Shown here in pieces: positions 59,506-64,000 of a stretch of DNA of 64,000 nt; position 1 is the stretch's first letter; each line of letters starts with the position of its first letter. Origin of the DNA: Vibrio sp. JC009 (GTDB lineage Bacteria > Pseudomonadota > Gammaproteobacteria > Enterobacterales > Vibrionaceae); assembly GCF_029016485.1 (NCBI RefSeq), contig NZ_CP092106.1, positions 3,100,001-3,164,000 on the forward strand. The letters are read 5' to 3'. The notes under the pieces were generated by a model that worked only from the letters and a program-made list of their open reading frames with translations, was not told the origin of the DNA and did not search any database. Position numbers and translations under genes: made by a program.

Positions 59506-60506
59506 TGGACCGCCGCGACTTTTTGAAACTATCGGCCAGTGGTGCAGTGATTGCCACCAGCTTTCCGACCTCAGCAAGGGAATCCCATCCTCCTTTGCCT
59601 GATGCTGTTGGCATGCTTTATGACGCAACACTTTGTATCGGCTGCCAGGCCTGTGTGGTGAAATGTAAAGAAGTAAACCATATGGAGCCAAACCCAAATG
59701 GCGAAGCTCAGTGGGAACAAAACAGCCACCTTTCTCCTTACGCACTTAACGTGATACGTAAGTACACTAATGGCGACGGAACAGAGAAAGATGTGGAGTT
59801 CAACGGCTTCTCATACATTAAACGCCAGTGTATGCACTGTGTGGATCCTAACTGTGTCTCCGCCTGTCCTGTAAGTGCGATGAGAAAGGATCCGGTTACC
59901 GGTATCGTTACTAATGATCCGGATGTCTGCACAGGTTGCCGCTACTGCATGATTGCTTGCCCTTACAATATTCCGAAGTACGAATATCACGACCCGTTTG
60001 GTCAGCTGCAAAAATGTCAGCTGTGTAACCAGAAAGGGGTTGAACGCATTGATAACGGTCTGCTTCCGGGCTGTGTGGAAGTTTGTCCTACCGGCGCAAT
60101 CATTTTCGGTAAAAGAGAAGAACTGCTTGAGGAGGCGAAACGCCGCCTTGCTCTGAAGGAAGGTGATGACTACGACTTCCCAAGAGAAAAAATGGATGCA
60201 GGTCTTACCCACAGTAAACCGATTCCTAAATATCACCCGCATGTATACGGTGAGCACGAGGGTGGCGGTACCCAGGTTCTGGTTCTTTCTGGTATTCCTT
60301 TCGAAAAACTGGATCTGCCTGATATGCCGCGTAAGTCATACGGTGCACGCTCAGAAACTGTTCAGCACACGCTTTATCAGGGCATGATGCTTCCGTTTGC
60401 AGCATTTATGGGTCTGATGTACGCCACGCGTAAGAGCATGTACGAGCCTAATGGCGAAGAAGCGAAATTAGAAGCAAAGAAGAAAGAGGAGAATGACCAT
60501 GAATGA
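59505..60506 (+). CDS. hybA: Hydrogenase-2 ferredoxin-like subunit HybA
   Basis: A 333-residue periplasmic protein with a twin-arginine signal ([19 protein letters not shown]) and four cysteine clusters for [4Fe-4S] centres: [43 protein letters not shown] and CQLCNQKG with [10 protein letters not shown] hydrophobic C-terminal segment ([17 protein letters not shown]) may anchor it. It carries electrons between HybO and HybB. Its ATG overlaps the hybO stop by one base. Confidence 0.94.
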   Translation: MDRRDFLKLSASGAVIATSFPTSARESHPPLPDAVGMLYDATLCIGCQACVVKCKEVNHMEPNPNGEAQWEQNSHLSPYALNVIRKYTNGDGTEKDVEFNGFSYIKRQCMHCVDPNCVSACPVSAMRKDPVTGIVTNDPDVCTGCRYCMIACPYNIPKYEYHDPFGQLQKCQLCNQKGVERIDNGLLPGCVEVCPTGAIIFGKREELLEEAKRRLALKEGDDYDFPREKMDAGLTHSKPIPKYHPHVYGEHEGGGTQVLVLSGIPFEKLDLPDMPRKSYGARSETVQHTLYQGMMLPFAAFMGLMYATRKSMYEPNGEEAKLEAKKKEENDHE

Positions 60507-61692
60507 TCATCATGACCTCAAACCGGTCGGCGGCCGATTAATCAGCTGGCCGACAATATTCTTCGGTTTCTTTGCTTTTATCTGTGTCATCGTAATTGTT
60601 AAGCGACTGATACTGGGGCTTGGCCCGGTAACTAACCTGAACGGCGGCTATCCGTGGGGAATCTGGATTGCCTTTGACCTTCTGGTCGGTACCGGATTCG
60701 CCTGTGGTGGCTGGGCACTGGCGTGGGCCGTATACATCTTTAACAAAGGTGAATATCACCCACTTGTACGCCCTGCACTGTTAGCCAGTCTGTTTGGTTA
60801 TGCCCTTGGCGGCCTGTCCATCACTATGGACATCGGTCGCTGGTGGAATATGCCCTACTTCTTTATTCCCGGGCATTTCAACCCGAACTCGGTTCTGTTT
60901 GAGACAGCGGTCTGTATGACCATCTACCTTGGCGTTCTGGTTCTTGAATTTGCTCCGGCGCTGCTGGAAAAGCTGGGTATGAAGATCCCGCTAAAGGTTC
61001 TGAACAGAATTCTGTTTGCAGTTATCGCATTGGGTGCTCTGCTACCTGCGATGCACCAGTCCTCAATGGGTTCACTGTTTATTACAGCGGGTCATAAGAT
61101 TCACCCGCTGTGGCAAACCTATGAGTTCCTACCGGTCTTCTCCCTGCTGGGTGCACTGATTATGGGTTTCTCCATTGTTGTGTTTGAAGGCGCTATCGTA
61201 GCTGCGGGAATGAAAGGGCGCATGCCTGACGAGAAACCACTGTTCAACCGCCTGTTTACCTTTATTCAGGTTCTGGTGGGCATGTTTATCGTCATGAGAC
61301 TGCACGCAATCAATCTGGACCATAAGTGGGACTATGTCTTTGCCGGAGATCTGTACAGCTGGCTGTTTGTGGCTGAATTAGTACTGCTGGCCCTGCCGGT
61401 TATCTTTATGAAGCGTATTCAGAAAAGTGCCCCGTGGATGTTTGCTGCAGCAACCAGCCTTCTGATTGGCGCGGCTATGTACCGTATCGACCTGGCCATT
61501 GTCGCCTACTATCCGGGAGATGGTTATACCTACTTCCCTTCAATTGAAGAAATACTGCTGTCCTTTGGTCTGGTAGCAATAGAAGTAGTGGGCTATATCC
61601 TGCTAATTAAACTGCTTCCTGTACTGCCGGGAGCGGCAACCTCTAAACGTATTCACGATGAACAAAGCCTGAGTGGCGCTGAACAAAAGTAA
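60499..61692 (+). CDS. hybB: Hydrogenase-2 membrane subunit HybB
   Basis: A 397-residue membrane protein of the NrfD/PsrC family with about ten hydrophobic segments. [33 protein letters not shown] and [15 protein letters not shown] are the HybB hallmarks. It hands electrons to the quinone pool and may pump protons or run in reverse. ATG 60499 is chosen over 60493 because GGAG lies 7 bases before it. It overlaps hybA by 8 bases. Confidence 0.93.
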   Translation: MNDHHDLKPVGGRLISWPTIFFGFFAFICVIVIVKRLILGLGPVTNLNGGYPWGIWIAFDLLVGTGFACGGWALAWAVYIFNKGEYHPLVRPALLASLFGYALGGLSITMDIGRWWNMPYFFIPGHFNPNSVLFETAVCMTIYLGVLVLEFAPALLEKLGMKIPLKVLNRILFAVIALGALLPAMHQSSMGSLFITAGHKIHPLWQTYEFLPVFSLLGALIMGFSIVVFEGAIVAAGMKGRMPDEKPLFNRLFTFIQVLVGMFIVMRLHAINLDHKWDYVFAGDLYSWLFVAELVLLALPVIFMKRIQKSAPWMFAAATSLLIGAAMYRIDLAIVAYYPGDGYTYFPSIEEILLSFGLVAIEVVGYILLIKLLPVLPGAATSKRIHDEQSLSGAEQK

Positions 61693-61707
61693 GGGATGGA
61701 TAATAAT

Positions 61708-63408
61708 ATGAGTCAACGCATTACAATAGATCCTGTTACCCGCATCGAGGGCCACTTGCGTATCGACTGCGAAATTGAAAATGGTGTCGTCACCAATGCC
61801 TGGTCTTCCGGCACAATGTGGCGTGGTATGGAAGAGATTCTTAAGGGCCAGGATCCGACAGACGCATGGGTATTTACTCAGCGTATCTGTGGTGTATGTA
61901 CAACGGTTCACGCAATCGCTTCTGTGCGCTCTGTAGAGAGTGCTCTGGATATGGATATACCGGTAAATGCGCAGTATATTCGTAACCTGATCATGGCTGC
62001 ACACAGCATTCATGACCATGTGGTTCACTTCTATCAGCTATCTGCTCTGGACTGGGTAGATGTAACTTCTGCGCTTCAGGCCGATCCGATCAAGTGTGAA
62101 GACATCTGTCGCCCGCTTTCTACCTGGTCTCTGAACTCAGCGGCTGAATTCCAGAAGGTGAAAGACAAGCTGAAAGGCATGGTAGACAGCGGCCAGCTGG
62201 GTATCTTTGCCAATGGTTACTGGGAGCACAAGGAGATGAAACTGCCGCCAGAGATCAACCTGATCGCGGTAGCTCACTACCTTCAGGCTCTGGAATATCA
62301 GCGCAATGCAAACCGTATTGTGGCAATTCTTGGCGGTAAGTCACCTCATATCCAGAACCTGGCGGTTGGCGGTGTTGCCAACCCGATTAACCTGGATGCG
62401 CCTGCCGTTCTGAACAAAGAACGCCTGATGTACGTGAAGACCTTTATCGATGAACTGGATGAATTTATCGATCAGGTGTACAAGCTGGATGTGGCTATCG
62501 TCGCCGCTCACTACCCTGAGTGGCTGAGCATAGGTGAAGGGGTGACCAATTACATGGCAATCCCTGACTTCCCGACTGACAGTAAAAACGGCAGTTTCCT
62601 GATGCCGGGTGGTTACATCGAAAACGGCGATCTGTCTACCTACAGACCTATCACCAGCCATGATGATCCGTTCCTGATTGAAGGTATCGCAGAAAGTAGC
62701 AAGCACTCCTGGTATCAGGAAGAAGGCCCGTTCCATCCGTGGGAAGGGAAGACAGATCCGAATTACACCGGATTTGAAGATGAAGGTAAGTACTCCTGGG
62801 TTAAGGCTCCGACCTTTAACGGCAAAGCCACTCAGGTAGGTCCGCTGGCACAGGTGCTCTGCGCAGTTGCTGCAGGTGACGAGCGCACCATCAAACATCT
62901 GAATGACGTACTTGGTGCTTTTGAAGCGCTGACCGGTATTAAGCCTGAAGTCAAACACCTTCACTCAACACTTGGCCGTCATGCTACCCGTGCGGTTCGC
63001 TGTGGTGTTCTGAAAGAGATTCTTCACGACCAGTGGAATGCTCTGGTTGAGAATATCGGTAAGGGTGACACAACGACCTATGTTAAGCCGGTTTACCCGT
63101 ATGGCGTTGTAAAAGGCGTAGGTTTCCATGAAGCACCGCGTGGTCTTCTGTCTCACTGGATTGTTATCAACGACGGTAAGATTGAAAACTACCAGGCCGT
63201 GGTTCCGTCCACCTGGAACTCTGGCCCGAGAAACAGCAGTGATGAGTTAGGACCTTATGAGCAGTCGTTAATCGGTACTCCGATTGCCGATCCTGAGCGT
63301 CCTCTGGAAGTTATCCGTACTGTTCACTCATTCGACCCATGTATGTCCTGTGCGGTTCATATTGTGGATACACGAGGAGAAGGTATTACTCAGGTTAAAG
63401 TGCTTTAA
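61708..63408 (+). CDS. hybC: [NiFe] hydrogenase-2 large subunit HybC
   Basis: A 566-residue catalytic subunit (Escherichia coli HybC has 567). The nickel ligands are in RICGVCTT near residue 58 and DPCMSCAVH near the end. The last 15 residues (IVDTRGEGITQVKVL) after the His are the peptide removed by HybD once nickel is in place. All four ligands are Cys, so there is no selenocysteine. It oxidises hydrogen at the NiFe(CN)2CO centre and is exported with HybO. MSQRITIDPVTRIEGH is the conserved start; an in-frame ATG four codons earlier is also possible. Confidence 0.96.
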   Translation: MSQRITIDPVTRIEGHLRIDCEIENGVVTNAWSSGTMWRGMEEILKGQDPTDAWVFTQRICGVCTTVHAIASVRSVESALDMDIPVNAQYIRNLIMAAHSIHDHVVHFYQLSALDWVDVTSALQADPIKCEDICRPLSTWSLNSAAEFQKVKDKLKGMVDSGQLGIFANGYWEHKEMKLPPEINLIAVAHYLQALEYQRNANRIVAILGGKSPHIQNLAVGGVANPINLDAPAVLNKERLMYVKTFIDELDEFIDQVYKLDVAIVAAHYPEWLSIGEGVTNYMAIPDFPTDSKNGSFLMPGGYIENGDLSTYRPITSHDDPFLIEGIAESSKHSWYQEEGPFHPWEGKTDPNYTGFEDEGKYSWVKAPTFNGKATQVGPLAQVLCAVAAGDERTIKHLNDVLGAFEALTGIKPEVKHLHSTLGRHATRAVRCGVLKEILHDQWNALVENIGKGDTTTYVKPVYPYGVVKGVGFHEAPRGLLSHWIVINDGKIENYQAVVPSTWNSGPRNSSDELGPYEQSLIGTPIADPERPLEVIRTVHSFDPCMSCAVHIVDTRGEGITQVKVL

Positions 63409-63417
63409 CAGGCACGC

Positions 63418-63447
63418 AAGAGGCATCAACTCCCCGATGCCTCTTTT
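63418..63447 (+). terminator. Hairpin between hybC and hybD
   Basis: AAGAGGCATC, 8-base loop, GATGCCTCTT, then TT, just after hybC. It would limit hybD and later genes or protect the 3' end of structural-gene mRNA. Confidence 0.65.
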
Positions 63448-63492
63448 CTCTTCTGTTTTAGAAGAAAAGATATACTGAAAGAGGATGAAGAT

Positions 63493-63987
63493 GTGAATGT
63501 TTTAGTATTAGGTGTCGGTAACCTCCTTTTGAGAGATGAATCGATTGGTGTTCATGTCGTCAATCAGTTAACTAAAGAGTTCAGTTTCCCTGAAGGTGTT
63601 GACCTTGTGGATGGCGGCACTGCAGGTATGGAGCTGCTGGACTTTATTGCCAATCGCGAGCATGTCGTCATAATCGACGCTGTCCTTACCGGAGATGAAC
63701 CGGGAACCATCGTCAATCTGAGAGATGACGAAGTGCCGGCGCTGTTCAATAACAAAGTTTCTCCCCACCAGCTGGGACTGTCCGATCTGCTGGGCGCCCT
63801 GATACTTACCGGAGAATCCCCGAAAAATATTTTTCTGGTCGGAATAGTCCCTGAGACGGTAGACCCGGGGCTTGAAATGTCAAAGACCGTATCCTCAAAA
63901 CAGGAAATCATGCAGGAACAAGTGCTCACTTACCTGAAAGGCATTGGTATTCAACCAGAAAAGAAAGAAGCTGAATCATGTGCATAG
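63493..63987 (+). CDS. hybD: Hydrogenase-2 maturation endopeptidase HybD
   Basis: A 164-residue protease of the HycI/HybD family that cuts the C-terminal extension of HybC. VLGVGNLLLRDESIGVHVV carries the Glu ligand, DGGTAGMELLDFI follows, IDAVLTGDEPG holds the Asp and SPHQLGLSDLLGAL the His that sense nickel. It starts with GTG because the ATG two bases earlier is followed at once by a stop. GAGGATGA upstream is the ribosome site. It overlaps the next gene by 10 bases. Confidence 0.94.
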   Translation: MNVLVLGVGNLLLRDESIGVHVVNQLTKEFSFPEGVDLVDGGTAGMELLDFIANREHVVIIDAVLTGDEPGTIVNLRDDEVPALFNNKVSPHQLGLSDLLGALILTGESPKNIFLVGIVPETVDPGLEMSKTVSSKQEIMQEQVLTYLKGIGIQPEKKEAESCA

Positions 63988-64000
63988 GCGTTCCTGCAAA
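63978..64000 (+). CDS. hybG: HybG/HypC-family hydrogenase chaperone, 5' end
   Basis: Only the first seven codons are present, giving MCIGVPA. The N-terminal Met-Cys-Ile-Gly-(V/I)-Pro is diagnostic of HypC/HybG, whose Cys2 (after Met removal) carries the Fe(CN)2CO unit to the large subunit. Overlap with hybD indicates the same operon. It could equally be named hypC. Confidence 0.75.

Overview
The window reads as chromosomal DNA of a Vibrio-like gammaproteobacterium. The evidence is gene order and protein relatedness: the CrbS/ActP/Acs acetate cluster, aroQ-accBC, prmA, dusB-fis, purHD, the yjaH-hupA-yjaG-hemE-nudC-rsd block, the tRNA-tuf-secE-nusG-rplKAJL-rpoBC block, coaA-birA-murB and pssA. 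Nearly every gene is an intact core gene of expected length. Both ends are cut inside genes: a cation/acetate symporter on the left and a HybG/HypC-type chaperone on the right.

Layout. 1-9.9 kb is acetate use and sensing: the actP tail, the transporter-fused hybrid kinase crbS, an HcaT-like MFS permease, a CNMP/CBS/DUF294 protein, a DnaQ-type exonuclease and acs. 10.2-15.1 kb holds aroQ-accBC, prmA and dusB-fis. 15.2-23.5 kb is an accessory stretch between the fis terminator and purH. It carries an AlbA/ATPase protein, a remnant that looks like an antitoxin N-terminus, a Fic protein, a large lipoprotein and a three-gene operon of unknown function. 23.7-33.8 kb is purHD, a DUF1481 lipoprotein, hupA, a CNNM/CBS membrane protein, yjaG, a 2-hydroxyacid dehydrogenase, hemE, nudC and rsd. 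33.8-38.7 kb is nikABCDE. 38.9-52.8 kb is the RNA polymerase/ribosomal protein/EF-Tu block, transcribed leftwards, with four tRNAs. 53-57.9 kb holds coaA, birA, murB, an acetyltransferase and pssA. 58.4-64 kb is a hydrogenase-2-type [NiFe] uptake operon, hybOABCD followed by hybG.

How the genes work together. ActP and Acs take up and activate acetate, and CrbS is the sensor kinase expected to control acs. AccB and AccC feed malonyl-CoA synthesis, and BirA attaches the biotin that AccB needs. NikABCDE would supply nickel to the HybC active site. HybD and HybG mature that subunit. A perfect FNR-type palindrome upstream of hybO points to anaerobic control.

Less ordinary items. (i) A dispersed intergenic repeat family combines tandem octamers (ATGGGGTT or GGGCTATG units) with a small hairpin core whose stem varies by paired changes. 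(ii) The three-gene operon at 21.07-23.46 kb has an HTH protein loosely like phage replication O proteins, a protein loosely like loader P proteins, and an unrecognised third protein. (iii) A plus-strand intrinsic terminator between hemE and nudC has no gene to serve and may end a small RNA. (iv) 21-bp and 12-bp in-gene repeats occur in the AlbA and Fic genes. No transposase, integrase, CRISPR array or rRNA gene was seen.
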